Assembly (NCBI RefSeq): GCF_020885975.1
Contig: NZ_AP025183.1
Coordinates: 1,736,001 to 1,800,000, forward strand
Direction of reading: 5' to 3'
DNA: 64,000 nt
From: Flavobacterium ammonificans
GTDB taxonomy: Bacteria; Bacteroidota; Bacteroidia; Flavobacteriales; Flavobacteriaceae
The translations under genes and the position numbers were made by a program. The notes under the pieces were generated by a model. It was not told where the DNA came from and made no database searches. It worked only from the letters and a program-made list of their open reading frames with translations. Of this stretch, positions 28,578 to 37,292 are shown piece after piece; position 1 is the stretch's first letter, and every line of letters starts with the position of its first letter.

Positions 28578-29033
28578 CTAGATTGTATTGGGTTGATAGT
28601 TGGGTAATTCGTGTAAAAATTGGTATTTTTCATTTTCAAAATCCATTTGGCAAAAGTAATGATTCAAACCATTGGTTACCATAAGATAATTGGATTTTAA
28701 AGTCATATTGTACTGAGCAATTTGATCAAAAGTACTTTGAGAAATACTTATTTCAGGTGCTTTGCATTCGATTAGGATCAAAATAGAACCATCTGAATTG
28801 TATACTACCACATCGTATCTTTTTCGTAAACCATTGACTTTTAAAACTTTTTCAACATTAATCAATGACTTTGGATAGTTCTTTTCAGCAATTAAAAATT
28901 GAACTACGTGTTGACGCACCCATTCTTCAGGAGTAAGAATTATAAATTTTTTCCTGATAGTATCAAAAATAGCCACTTTATTTTCGCTATTTTTGAAACG
29001 GAAAGAGTAGGATGGAAAATTCAATTGTTGCAT
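28578..29033 (-). CDS. Type I restriction R-subunit N-terminal domain protein (HSDR_N), stand-alone
   Basis: A 151-residue protein consisting of little more than an HSDR_N domain, a PD-(D/E)xK nuclease fold. The core is visible: GLRKRYDVVVYNSDGSILI then LIECKAPEIS (Asp, then Glu-x-Lys), followed by the conserved helix QSTFDQIAQYNM. No helicase, methylase or specificity subunit is nearby, so it is not a working restriction system. Stand-alone copies occur widely in Bacteroidota; their role is unknown to me. It is divergent from holA (63-base gap). Confidence 0.85.
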   Translation of the reverse strand: MQQLNFPSYSFRFKNSENKVAIFDTIRKKFIILTPEEWVRQHVVQFLIAEKNYPKSLINVEKVLKVNGLRKRYDVVVYNSDGSILILIECKAPEISISQSTFDQIAQYNMTLKSNYLMVTNGLNHYFCQMDFENEKYQFLHELPNYQPNTI

Positions 29034-29096
29034 CTGCCAAATTTACTATTTTAAATTTCAAATTTCCGAATTAACGCAAAACCAAAATACCTTTTT

Positions 29097-30098
29097 GTGG
29101 ACGACGTAGTAAAAATTGTAAATGATATCAAGGCTGGAAACATTAAACCGATCTATTTTTTGATGGGAGAAGAGCCTTATTATATAGACAAATTATCTGA
29201 TTTTATTGAACAAAATGTATTGACTGAAGAAGAAAAAGGTTTCAATCAAACAGTTTTTTATGGTCGTGATGTTACAATTGAAGATATTGTTTCGACAGCT
29301 AAGCGCTATCCAATGATGGCAGAACGTCAAGTGGTGATTGTTAAAGAGGCCCAAGATTTATCTCGCACCATCGATAAGATTGAAAGTTATCTAGAAAACC
29401 CTATGGAATCTACCGTTTTAGTCTTTTGTTACAAATACAAAACCTTAGACAAACGAAAAAAAGTAACTAAGTTATTGGCACAAAAAGGCATTGTTTACGA
29501 GAGTAAAAAGTTATATGAAAATCAAGTAGGAGATTGGATAAAGCGTGTTTTAGCTGGTAAAAAATATACTATTGAACCAAAAGCTAGCGCAATGTTGGTG
29601 GAATTTTTGGGGACTGATTTGAGTAAAATCAATAATGAATTAGAAAAATTACAGATTATACTTCCACTAGGAAGTACTATCGATCCAAAGCATATTGAAG
29701 AGAATATTGGTTTTAGTAAGGACTTTAACAATTTTGAGTTATTGAACGCTTTAGGGTCCCGCAATCAAGCAAAGGCATTTCACATTGCACACTATTTTTC
29801 TAATAATCCAAAGGCAAATCCTTTAGTTGTTACTACAAGTACTGTTTTTGGTTTTTTTGTAAAAATTTTAAAATACCACGGTATGAAAGATAGAAATCCT
29901 AAAAATGTATCGGCAGCCTTAGGAATTAATCCTTTCTTTTTAAAGGATTATGATTTGGCTTTAAAAAATTATCCAATGAAAAAAGTAAGTCAGATTATTT
30001 CGTCGTTACGAGAAGTTGATGTTAAAAGTAAAGGAGTAGGCGCTAATCTATCTCAATCTGATTTGCTAAAAGAAATGTTATTTAAGATTTTTAATTAG
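29097..30098 (+). CDS. holA: DNA polymerase III delta subunit
   Basis: Clamp-loader subunit that opens the beta clamp. The 333-residue length fits. Visible: IKPIYFLMGEEPYYIDKLSDF at the N-terminus, the segment RYPMMAERQVVIVKEA near residue 70, and a helical C-terminal collar domain. The start is GTG at 29097; the conserved strand begins about 15 residues later and no better start is seen. Delta lacks a working Walker motif, as expected. Confidence 0.92.
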   Translation: MDDVVKIVNDIKAGNIKPIYFLMGEEPYYIDKLSDFIEQNVLTEEEKGFNQTVFYGRDVTIEDIVSTAKRYPMMAERQVVIVKEAQDLSRTIDKIESYLENPMESTVLVFCYKYKTLDKRKKVTKLLAQKGIVYESKKLYENQVGDWIKRVLAGKKYTIEPKASAMLVEFLGTDLSKINNELEKLQIILPLGSTIDPKHIEENIGFSKDFNNFELLNALGSRNQAKAFHIAHYFSNNPKANPLVVTTSTVFGFFVKILKYHGMKDRNPKNVSAALGINPFFLKDYDLALKNYPMKKVSQIISSLREVDVKSKGVGANLSQSDLLKEMLFKIFN

Positions 30099-30143
30099 TT
30101 TAAAATTTAGATATTTGTACCTCAAAAATACGATATTACATAT

Positions 30144-30326
30144 ATGGGAATGAATAAAAATACAATTTTAGGATGGGCAACACTAATTATGATAGTGATG
30201 GGTTTACTGTTAATTGGACTTGGTGCTTTCCGCTATGACGATGTTGCAGGATGGGGCTTTGCCGCTGTTGGTGTTGGTTTTCTAGCCAATGCTTGGGTTT
30301 TTAGTTCCCTAAAAGGTCGCGTTTAA
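30144..30326 (+). CDS. CAL67264-family small membrane protein
   Basis: A 60-residue inner-membrane protein with two hydrophobic helices (residues about 9-28 and 35-53) joined by RYDDVAGWGF. The sequence closely matches the small CAL67264 family that I know only from Flavobacteriia. Function unknown. It follows holA by 45 bases and converges on the MetX-like gene. Confidence 0.88.
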   Translation: MGMNKNTILGWATLIMIVMGLLLIGLGAFRYDDVAGWGFAAVGVGFLANAWVFSSLKGRV

Positions 30327-30350
30327 ACCCAAGATATATCTTTTCAATTT

Positions 30351-31370
30351 TTAAGAAAGCATCGAATATTTACTTACGTTATATTTAAATTGATTTTGAA
30401 CATTTACTGTTTTGGAGTTAAAAATAGGACTTAAAAGTGTTGCTATAGTTTCAAATTCCTTTATATAAGCATCTTGGGAATGTATTGATTTGAATTCCTG
30501 ATAAAAAGTATTCGATTTTATTTTCATCATTTCTATATCTGTCTTTCTATTTTCTAAAATTGGGAAAAGGCTTTCTGAATCAATTCCAATACTATGTATT
30601 GTTCCTTTAATTGTTTTGATTATTGATTTAAAATCTACTCTTTTTCGACAAATATCAATTGAATTTAGTAAGTGATTCATTAATCGATAACTTGCAATTT
30701 TATCCCTATTGTTTTCTATTATAATGTTTTCAATTCCTTCGATTGAATTAGTATCGATATTATTTCTTTTAAAAATTTGGTTGACATAATCTGGATTTTT
30801 AAAGTACATATTGGCGTAATATCTCGCATCAACTAATGGATCTTCAGAATTATTTAATAATTGCTCTTGAATCAGACTTGTTGCTATAACTCGGTCAGAT
30901 GTTTTCCAATCGGTTGCAATAGGAATTAAGTGTTCTATTCGATTCGGTTGTAATGCAGCCATTTCCCAAGCGATTGCACCTCCGAGTTCTCCTCCAATAA
31001 CTGCAAAAACGGTATTGATTTTTATGCTAAACAAACCTTCCCAATAAAGTGCTGCAATATCTCTAATGGTAAATTTGCGATAATTTTGATTTGGATTCCA
31101 ATGTTCATCTTCAAATTCATTACTTGGAAAATTAAATGAAATAATAGTGTATATTAAAGTATCAATAGCTTTAGAATTAACTATAATCTCTTTCCACCAA
31201 CCTGTATTTCCTCCACAATTTGAATTACCTGTTAAGGAATGATTTACAACTATAATAGGTGCTAATCCAATCGGTTGACCAAAAATTTGATATGACAATT
31301 TAATTGAGTTAATTGGAGTACCATTTTCTAAATTAAATCGCTTGATTTCGGTAGAGTAGAAGTTTTTCAT
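30351..31370 (-). CDS. MetX-like alpha/beta-hydrolase with degenerate active site
   Basis: Resembles homoserine O-acetyltransferase: PIIVVNHSLTGNSN near residue 38, GGNTGWWKEIIVNSKAIDT, FTIRDIAALYW near residue 100, and AWEMAALQPNRIEHLI. The nucleophile elbow, GGSMGG or GGSLGG in active enzymes, reads GGELGG here (Glu128 in place of Ser). The C-terminal GHDA motif reads SQDA (Gln299 in place of His). The Asp in GIDSESLFP (Asp264) is kept. Two of three triad residues are therefore lost, so acyl transfer by the normal mechanism is unlikely. No methionine gene adjoins it. 339 residues, intact frame. Confidence 0.8.
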   Translation of the reverse strand: MKNFYSTEIKRFNLENGTPINSIKLSYQIFGQPIGLAPIIVVNHSLTGNSNCGGNTGWWKEIIVNSKAIDTLIYTIISFNFPSNEFEDEHWNPNQNYRKFTIRDIAALYWEGLFSIKINTVFAVIGGELGGAIAWEMAALQPNRIEHLIPIATDWKTSDRVIATSLIQEQLLNNSEDPLVDARYYANMYFKNPDYVNQIFKRNNIDTNSIEGIENIIIENNRDKIASYRLMNHLLNSIDICRKRVDFKSIIKTIKGTIHSIGIDSESLFPILENRKTDIEMMKIKSNTFYQEFKSIHSQDAYIKEFETIATLLSPIFNSKTVNVQNQFKYNVSKYSMLS

Positions 31371-31500
31371 AATTACTATTTTTTATTGAGATTAAAACTA
31401 CAACCAAACAACTGTTTTGATAACTAATATCTTCTACTAACCTGAATCATCGACTAGCGGTAGCATTTATCTTTAATCTAAATAATTTCAATACTGATTA

Positions 31501-31530
31501 TTGTATTGTTTTTATTTAAAACTATCTTTG
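31501..31530 (+). promoter_or_regulatory. ettA promoter, Bacteroidota type
   Basis: The -7 box TATCTTTG is at 31523-31530 and a TTG is at 31501-31503, with a 19-base spacer, near-ideal for this phylum. The ATG is 30 bases downstream. Confidence 0.7.
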
Positions 31531-31560
31531 TAGTTTCAAGAAATTAAAACAATAAATTAT

Positions 31561-33255
31561 ATGTCAGACGATAAGAAAGTAATATTCTCAATGTCCAAAT
31601 TGAGTAAGACGTATTCAAGCAGTAACAAACAAGTATTAAAAGATATTTATTTAAGTTTCTTTTATGGAGCTAAAATTGGTATTCTAGGATTGAATGGTTC
31701 TGGAAAATCTTCTCTATTGAAAATTATTGCTGGAGTTGATAAAAATTACCAAGGTGATGTTGTTTTTGCTCCAGGTTACACCGTTGGTTATTTAGAGCAA
31801 GAACCACAACTAGACGATTCAAAAACAGTTTTGGAAATTGTTCAAGAAGGTGTTGCAGAAACAATGGCAGTTTTAGAAGAATACAATCAAATTAACGATT
31901 TATTCGGACTTCCTGAGAACTATGAAGACCAGGATAAAATGGATAAATTAATGGATCGTCAAGCGGCTTTGCAGGATAAAATTGATGCTTTAGGCGCTTG
32001 GGAAATCGATACAAAATTAGAAATTGCTATGGATGCGTTACGTACTCCAGAAGGTGATACACCGATAAAGAATTTATCAGGTGGAGAACGTCGTCGTGTG
32101 GCTTTATGTCGTTTGTTATTACAACAGCCTGATGTATTGCTTTTGGATGAGCCAACGAACCACTTGGATGCTGAAAGTGTACTTTGGTTAGAACAACACT
32201 TAGCGCAGTATGCTGGTACTGTAATCGCAGTAACGCACGACCGTTATTTCTTGGATAATGTTGCAGGATGGATTTTGGAATTGGATAGAGGAGAAGGCAT
32301 TCCGTGGAAAGGAAATTATTCTTCTTGGTTAGACCAAAAATCAAACCGAATGGCATTAGAAGAAAAAGTGGCATCTAAACGTAGAAAAACCTTAGAGCGT
32401 GAATTGGATTGGGTTCGTCAAGGAGCCAAAGGTCGTCAAACCAAACAAAAAGCACGTTTACAGAACTACGATAAATTATTGAATGAAGATCAAAAACAAC
32501 TGGATGAAAATCTAGAAATCTATATTCCAAATGGTCCTCGTTTGGGAACTAATGTTATTGAGGCTACCAATGTTGCGAAAGCTTTTGGGGATAAATTACT
32601 GTATGATAATTTGAACTTTACACTTCCACAAGCTGGAATTGTGGGGATTATTGGTCCAAATGGTGCTGGTAAATCGACTATTTTCCGAATGATTATGGGC
32701 GAAGAACAACCTGATGGAGGTCAATTTTCTATTGGAGAAACAGTAAAAATTGCCTACGTAGATCAGTCGCATTCTAATATTAATCCTGACAAAACTATTT
32801 GGGAAAACTTTGCTGATGGTCAAGAATTAGTAATGATGGGAGGGAAGCAAGTAAATTCAAGAGCGTACTTATCTCGCTTTAACTTTGGCGGAAGCGATCA
32901 AAACAAAAAAGTATCGATGCTTTCTGGTGGTGAAAGAAACCGTTTGCACTTAGCCATGACTTTAAAAGAAGAAGGAAACGTTTTGTTACTGGATGAGCCA
33001 ACGAATGACTTGGATGTAAATACATTGCGTGCTTTAGAAGAAGGATTAGAAAATTTTGCAGGTTGTGCTGTAGTAATTTCTCACGACAGATGGTTCTTGG
33101 ATAGAATTTGTACTCACATCTTAGCTTTTGAAGGAAATTCAGAAGTATATTTCTTTGAAGGAAGTTTCTCTGATTACGAAGAAAACAAAAAGAAACGTTT
33201 AGGTGGTGATTTAACTCCAAAACGATTGAAATACAGAAAATTAATTAGAAATTAA
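31561..33255 (+). CDS. ettA: Energy-dependent translational throttle protein EttA (ABC-F)
   Basis: ABC-F ATPase that binds the ribosomal E site and gates the first peptide bonds according to the ATP/ADP ratio. The 564-residue protein has two nucleotide-binding domains: Walker A GLNGSGKSSLLK and signature LSGGERRRVALCR in the first, GPNGAGKSTIFRM and LSGGERNRLHLAM in the second, with DEPTNHLD and DEPTNDLD Walker B motifs. The EttA-specific arm is in the first domain, and the linker (residues about 245-320) is charged. No membrane segments. Confidence 0.94.
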   Translation: MSDDKKVIFSMSKLSKTYSSSNKQVLKDIYLSFFYGAKIGILGLNGSGKSSLLKIIAGVDKNYQGDVVFAPGYTVGYLEQEPQLDDSKTVLEIVQEGVAETMAVLEEYNQINDLFGLPENYEDQDKMDKLMDRQAALQDKIDALGAWEIDTKLEIAMDALRTPEGDTPIKNLSGGERRRVALCRLLLQQPDVLLLDEPTNHLDAESVLWLEQHLAQYAGTVIAVTHDRYFLDNVAGWILELDRGEGIPWKGNYSSWLDQKSNRMALEEKVASKRRKTLERELDWVRQGAKGRQTKQKARLQNYDKLLNEDQKQLDENLEIYIPNGPRLGTNVIEATNVAKAFGDKLLYDNLNFTLPQAGIVGIIGPNGAGKSTIFRMIMGEEQPDGGQFSIGETVKIAYVDQSHSNINPDKTIWENFADGQELVMMGGKQVNSRAYLSRFNFGGSDQNKKVSMLSGGERNRLHLAMTLKEEGNVLLLDEPTNDLDVNTLRALEEGLENFAGCAVVISHDRWFLDRICTHILAFEGNSEVYFFEGSFSDYEENKKKRLGGDLTPKRLKYRKLIRN

Positions 33256-33263
33256 TTTAATAC

Positions 33264-33297
33264 AAAAAGAGGATATCATTTGATATCCTCTTTTTTT
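33264..33297. terminator. Terminator of ettA, probably bidirectional
   Basis: AAAAAGAGGATATCA and TGATATCCTCTTTTT pair around a 2-base loop and are followed by more T. It also lies just after the minus-strand 41-codon gene. Confidence 0.88.
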
Positions 33298-33303
33298 ATC
33301 TTC

Positions 33304-33429
33304 TTATTTCTTCTTACCAGAATTCATCATTATTAGCACGGCACCAACTAAAGCTAGTATGACCAAACCAAAAACAACTATCATAATAAAGGAGCCGTTT
33401 GCCCAAGAATACAATGGTAAATTTCTCAT
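33304..33429 (-). CDS. Small membrane protein, 41 residues
   Basis: A short frame that standard length limits miss. The translation begins MRNLPLYSWANGSFIMIVVF, continues with one strongly hydrophobic helix (residues about 14-35) and ends NSGKKK, so the lysine tail probably faces the cytoplasm. A TACATTTG box lies 23 bases before the ATG and a perfect 6+6 inverted repeat sits just upstream of that. Its own promoter, the nearby ettA terminator and the membrane-protein composition support a real gene. Function unknown. Confidence 0.7.
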   Translation of the reverse strand: MRNLPLYSWANGSFIMIVVFGLVILALVGAVLIMMNSGKKK

Positions 33430-33451
33430 AATTAAGATTTTTAAGATGAAT

Positions 33452-33459
33452 CAAATGTA
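33452..33459 (-). promoter_or_regulatory. -7 box of the 41-residue gene
   Basis: On the minus strand this reads TACATTTG, an exact TAnnTTTG match, 23 bases before the ATG. Confidence 0.5.
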
Positions 33460-33481
33460 ATTCATGCCAACTTCTTATTTT

Positions 33482-33495
33482 ATGACATTTGTCAT
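33482..33495. promoter_or_regulatory. Inverted repeat ATGACA-TT-TGTCAT, possible operator
   Basis: The two six-base arms match perfectly. The element lies at about -30 to -45 relative to the start predicted from the -7 box at 33452. The TGAC-N4-GTCA form resembles sites of Crp/Fnr-family regulators. Regulator unknown. Confidence 0.45.
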
Positions 33496-33505
33496 ATAAG
33501 CCAAT

Positions 33506-33922
33506 TTATCCTAAAAATTTTGATTGTAAATCTTTTGATGGAACTAAACAACTTTCTTTTTTGCCCCACCATCTATAGCGGTTTTTAGCTATAAAGTCAT
33601 AGACTGCATTGGTAATAGTATTTGGAAGTAGTTTGAAAATTAGTAAACAATAATAAATTCCACCGATACTTTTTACAATTTCAAAAAAAGCTTGCGATTT
33701 ATAAAAAAACACTTTTTCTGATTCGTATAGGATTGCACTGTCCGTTAGTTGAAATTCAATTGGGAGTTTTTGAAGTAGTTCGCGTCCCAAATCCGATTGC
33801 AAAGAAACAAACCTAAAAACATCTTTGGTATCTCTTTTAATAATGAATTGCACCGTGGCATCACATAAATTGCAAAGTCCGTCAAACAAAATGATTTTTT
33901 TATGTTGAGGGAGATGTTGCAT
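33506..33922 (-). CDS. DCC family (DUF393) thiol-disulfide oxidoreductase-like protein
   Basis: A 138-residue protein of the DCC family, named for its DxLCxxC start. The motif is seen as ILFDGLCNLCDATVQFII (residues about 10-27), followed by DVFRFVSLQSDLGRELL. The CxxC pair suggests a thioredoxin-like redox or metal role, but no reaction is established to my knowledge. It starts 2 bases after the mutS2 stop and is likely cotranscribed with it. Confidence 0.9.
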   Translation of the reverse strand: MQHLPQHKKIILFDGLCNLCDATVQFIIKRDTKDVFRFVSLQSDLGRELLQKLPIEFQLTDSAILYESEKVFFYKSQAFFEIVKSIGGIYYCLLIFKLLPNTITNAVYDFIAKNRYRWWGKKESCLVPSKDLQSKFLG

Positions 33923-33924
33923 AC

Positions 33925-36090
33925 TTACTTTTTAACAGCTTCTACCAACTCTAGTAATTCCAAACCAACTTTTGAAGTAAACAAACCATAATTGACAGTA
34001 GCTTTATTTCGTTCAATAGCATCGATACTTCCTACTGCTTTTCCGTCAAACATTCTAACACGATCTCCCACTTTAAGAATTGGACGTGGTTTTTCAATTA
34101 CAACTTTAACTTTTTTGGCTTTTTTCTCAGCACGTATTTCCTCTACCTGAACCGCTACTTCTTTAATAACTTCTTTTTTCTTTTCGGCAATTACTTTCGT
34201 TTCTTTTGCAGATGCTTTTTTACGCTTGGAATTTTCAATTTCAACAATTTTTAAAAATTCGCCAATTAGCTCTTTCTTATTTTTATTATTGAAATACTTA
34301 TCTGCTAAATCTTCAATTTTTTGACCAATATAAATCGTCTTTTGATTGCTATCATACAATTCCTGATAACTCTCTAATTTCTGCTTGATTTTAACATTGA
34401 TAGTCTCCATTTTTTTACTTTCTTCACGTGCTTTGGTTTCCTCTTCTTTAAGCGTTAATGAAGTCTTTTCTAATTTGGAGCGTTCTTTTTGAAGCGTGGC
34501 TATGGTTTTGTCAAAACGTACTTTGCCTACTTCAATTTTCTTTTTAGCACGGTTTATTAAACCATAAGGAATACCATTTTTTTGAGCCACCTCAAAAGTA
34601 AATGAACTACCGGCTTGACCTAAAACCAATTTATACATCGGTTCTAATGATTTTTCATCGAAAAGCATATTGGCATTAGTGGCAAAAGGCAATTCATTAG
34701 CCAAAATCTTTAAGTTTGAATAGTGAGTTGTAATGATTCCGAAAGCCTCACGATGGTAGAATTCTTCTAAGAAAATTTCTGCCAATGCACCACCTAATTC
34801 GGGATCAGAACCCGTTCCAAATTCATCGATCAAAAACATCGTTTTCTTGTTGCACTTTTTCAAGAAATAATTCATATTCTTTAAGCGATAGCTATACGTA
34901 CTCAAATGATTTTCTATCGATTGGTTGTCGCCAATGTCTGTCAGAATTCTATCAAATAAAAAGGTTTCACTGCGCTCGTGAACGGGAATCAACATTCCGG
35001 ATTGCAACATTAATTGGAGTAATCCTACTGTTTTTAGCGAAATGGTTTTTCCACCCGCATTTGGACCCGAAATAACAATGATTCTATTTTCTTGTTCTAA
35101 TTCGATAGTTTGTGGATAGGTAATTTCGTTTTTCTCTTTATTGGATAAAAATAAAATTGGATGGAAGGCATCTCTAAAAAACAAACGTCTTTCTTCTGTA
35201 ATGGTTGGTAAAATAGCATTGATTTTATTGGCATATTTTGCTTTGGCAGCAATTACATCAACATCGCTTAAAAAGTTCTGGTATTCAATCAATAAATCTA
35301 AAAAAGGACGAATTCTATTCGATAATTGTTTTAAAATTCGGTTGATTTCTTCCTTTTCTTCGTATTCTAAATTACTTAATTCACGAGAATATTTTAAGGT
35401 AGTTTCGGGTTCGATATAAGCAATACTTCCCGTTTTGGAACTCCCTAAAATCGATCCTTTAACTTTCCGACGATACATTGCTAAAACAGCCAAAACACGA
35501 CGGTTTTGAACAAAACTTTCTCTAATGTCATCCAAATATCCTAGTGAATTGTATTGCGTTAAAGCTACTCCAAAACTTTGATTGACTTTGCCTCGAACCA
35601 CATTCATATCACGGCGGATATTCAATAAATCAGGTGAAGCATTGTCTTTGATTTCGCCATATTTATCGACCACTTCATCCACCATTGTAATGATGTCTTT
35701 GGTCAATTCAACTTTCGAAGCTCTATTGTTTAAGTTGGGATAATAATCATGGAATTTTCTCAAGAAATTCAATAAGAAATTAACGGTACTGGATAAGTTG
35801 GCAATTTTTCTAAAACTTCCGACTTCCAAAAAGCTATCCTCAATAGCTAAAAATTTAATTTCGTGAGTTATGGCATCAAATCCATGATTGGGAATGGCAT
35901 TATTGTTTTGGAAAGAAGAAACGTATTCCGAAGTCTGCAACAATGCTTCCATCAAGCTTTCCTTGTCTTTGAAAGGTGTAATTTCAAGTGCTTTTTGTTT
36001 TCCAATATCGGTATTACAAATAGCAGACAACGTTTCTAAAACTGTTGGGAATTGTAAATCTTGTAAAGTCTTTTCGGTGATGGATATCAT
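33925..36090 (-). CDS. mutS2: MutS2-family ATPase lacking the Smr domain
   Basis: MutS paralogue, in other bacteria an anti-recombination factor or a rescuer of collided ribosomes. The 721-residue protein has the helical core, Walker A GPNAGGKTISLKTVGL near residue 340, Walker B FLIDEFGTGSDP, and THYSNLK, then a long charged coiled coil (residues about 510-660). The C-terminus is a small KOW-like piece (VGDRVRMFDGKAVGSID) and then the gene stops. The Smr nuclease domain with its LDLRG motif, present in classical MutS2 of about 780 residues, is missing. No frameshift is evident. Confidence 0.92.
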   Translation of the reverse strand: MISITEKTLQDLQFPTVLETLSAICNTDIGKQKALEITPFKDKESLMEALLQTSEYVSSFQNNNAIPNHGFDAITHEIKFLAIEDSFLEVGSFRKIANLSSTVNFLLNFLRKFHDYYPNLNNRASKVELTKDIITMVDEVVDKYGEIKDNASPDLLNIRRDMNVVRGKVNQSFGVALTQYNSLGYLDDIRESFVQNRRVLAVLAMYRRKVKGSILGSSKTGSIAYIEPETTLKYSRELSNLEYEEKEEINRILKQLSNRIRPFLDLLIEYQNFLSDVDVIAAKAKYANKINAILPTITEERRLFFRDAFHPILFLSNKEKNEITYPQTIELEQENRIIVISGPNAGGKTISLKTVGLLQLMLQSGMLIPVHERSETFLFDRILTDIGDNQSIENHLSTYSYRLKNMNYFLKKCNKKTMFLIDEFGTGSDPELGGALAEIFLEEFYHREAFGIITTHYSNLKILANELPFATNANMLFDEKSLEPMYKLVLGQAGSSFTFEVAQKNGIPYGLINRAKKKIEVGKVRFDKTIATLQKERSKLEKTSLTLKEEETKAREESKKMETINVKIKQKLESYQELYDSNQKTIYIGQKIEDLADKYFNNKNKKELIGEFLKIVEIENSKRKKASAKETKVIAEKKKEVIKEVAVQVEEIRAEKKAKKVKVVIEKPRPILKVGDRVRMFDGKAVGSIDAIERNKATVNYGLFTSKVGLELLELVEAVKK

Positions 36091-36195
36091 TTATAGTACT
36101 ATTGGAAAGAAGCAAAGTTACAAAGATTAAGAGGAGTTTCTTGAAGAAAAAGTATAATTTTACACCTAACAGATTTCAGATAGACATTTATATTT

Positions 36196-36873
36196 ATGGA
36201 ACTCCAATTGAATCCAGAATGGCAATCCATTTTAGCTGAAGAAATTCAGAAACCCTATTTTAGTGAGTTACTAGAAATGGTGGATTTGGAGTATCAAAAT
36301 TATACCTGTTACCCACCCAAAGAATTCATTTTTTCGGCTTTTGACTCTTGTAGCTTCTCAAATACCAAAGTGGTGATTATTGGGCAAGATCCCTATCACG
36401 GAAAAGGTGAAGCTAATGGATTATGTTTTTCGGTAAACGAAGGGGTGAAAATCCCACCTTCGTTACGAAATATTTACAGAGAGTTAGTAGATGATTTGGA
36501 CAGTATTTTTATTCCTTCTTCAGGAAATTTAGAGTCGTGGGCTAATCAAGGTGTTTTATTATTAAATGCTGGATTCACCGTTAGGGAAGATTTGCCTAAT
36601 AGTCATAAACATTTAAAATGGGGGGAATTTACGGATGCTGTGATCCAAAAGTTATCTGATGAAAAAGAACAGGTGGTTTTTCTACTTTGGGGAAGTTTTG
36701 CTCAGAAAAAAGGCGTTAAGATTGATCGCGAAAAGCATTTGGTTTTAGAATGCGGACATCCATCACCATTAAGTGCAAATCAAGGAAAATGGTTCGGTAA
36801 TAAGCATTTTAGTAAAACGAATGCTTATTTAGAATCTAGAGGTTTACAACCAATTAATTGGCTAAATCTATAG
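36196..36873 (+). CDS. ung: Uracil-DNA glycosylase
   Basis: Removes uracil from DNA in base-excision repair. The 225-residue protein has the family-1 motifs: water-activating GQDPYHGKGEANGLCFSV near residue 62 with catalytic Asp, LLLNAGFTVRE, and the minor-groove loop GHPSPLSANQGKWFG near residue 187 with catalytic His. Its stop codon directly abuts the stop of the convergent DUF4258-like gene, so there is no space for separate terminators. Confidence 0.97.
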   Translation: MELQLNPEWQSILAEEIQKPYFSELLEMVDLEYQNYTCYPPKEFIFSAFDSCSFSNTKVVIIGQDPYHGKGEANGLCFSVNEGVKIPPSLRNIYRELVDDLDSIFIPSSGNLESWANQGVLLLNAGFTVREDLPNSHKHLKWGEFTDAVIQKLSDEKEQVVFLLWGSFAQKKGVKIDREKHLVLECGHPSPLSANQGKWFGNKHFSKTNAYLESRGLQPINWLNL

Positions 36874-37248
36874 TTATTTTTTAACGATATCCTCTAAAAC
36901 TGCTTTATCAGAATAATTTATTATTGTTAAGATTATTTCTTGATTTTTTACAGTTTTCCCTTCGATTATGTATTTTTTTCCATTACCAACAGCAATGTTA
37001 CTTTGATCAAAATCAACATCTCCATGTTCTAAGGAATTTTTAATATCTGTTGTATCAATCCAGGATTCACTTAAAACTTGATTAGCTTTTGGAGAATAAT
37101 TAAAGGGTTTGTTTCTTAAATCATTCAAAACACGGGCATTTGGAAAATAGTTACAACGAGTATCTTTTCCACTGAACACCATTGAAACAAAGAATAGACC
37201 CATAATAAGTCCTACAAAATAATACGCAAAACGTTGAAAGAATTTCAT
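36874..37248 (-). CDS. DUF4258-like exported or anchored protein
   Basis: A 124-residue protein with one N-terminal membrane helix (FAYYFVGLIMGLFFVSMVF, residues about 6-24) and a soluble domain beginning TRCNYFPNARVLNDLRNKPF. The C-terminal half (KYIIEGKTVKNQEIILTIIN) resembles DUF4258. Function unknown. It has its own promoter and lies between ung and the alanine dehydrogenase gene. Confidence 0.75.
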   Translation of the reverse strand: MKFFQRFAYYFVGLIMGLFFVSMVFSGKDTRCNYFPNARVLNDLRNKPFNYSPKANQVLSESWIDTTDIKNSLEHGDVDFDQSNIAVGNGKKYIIEGKTVKNQEIILTIINYSDKAVLEDIVKK

Positions 37249-37263
37249 ATCTTATTTTTTTGG

Positions 37264-37292
37264 CAAAGGTAAAGGAAAGTTAATTTAAAAAA
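37264..37292 (-). promoter_or_regulatory. Promoter of the DUF4258-like gene
   Basis: On the minus strand the -7 box TACCTTTG is at 37271-37264, and a TTG lies about 21 bases upstream of it, inside the end of the alanine dehydrogenase gene. Confidence 0.55.

Noticed and set aside
31371-31560. SAM-type riboswitch upstream of the MetX-like gene
   Set aside because: The leader on the minus strand shows no conserved riboswitch core, and the protein is probably not an active MetX.
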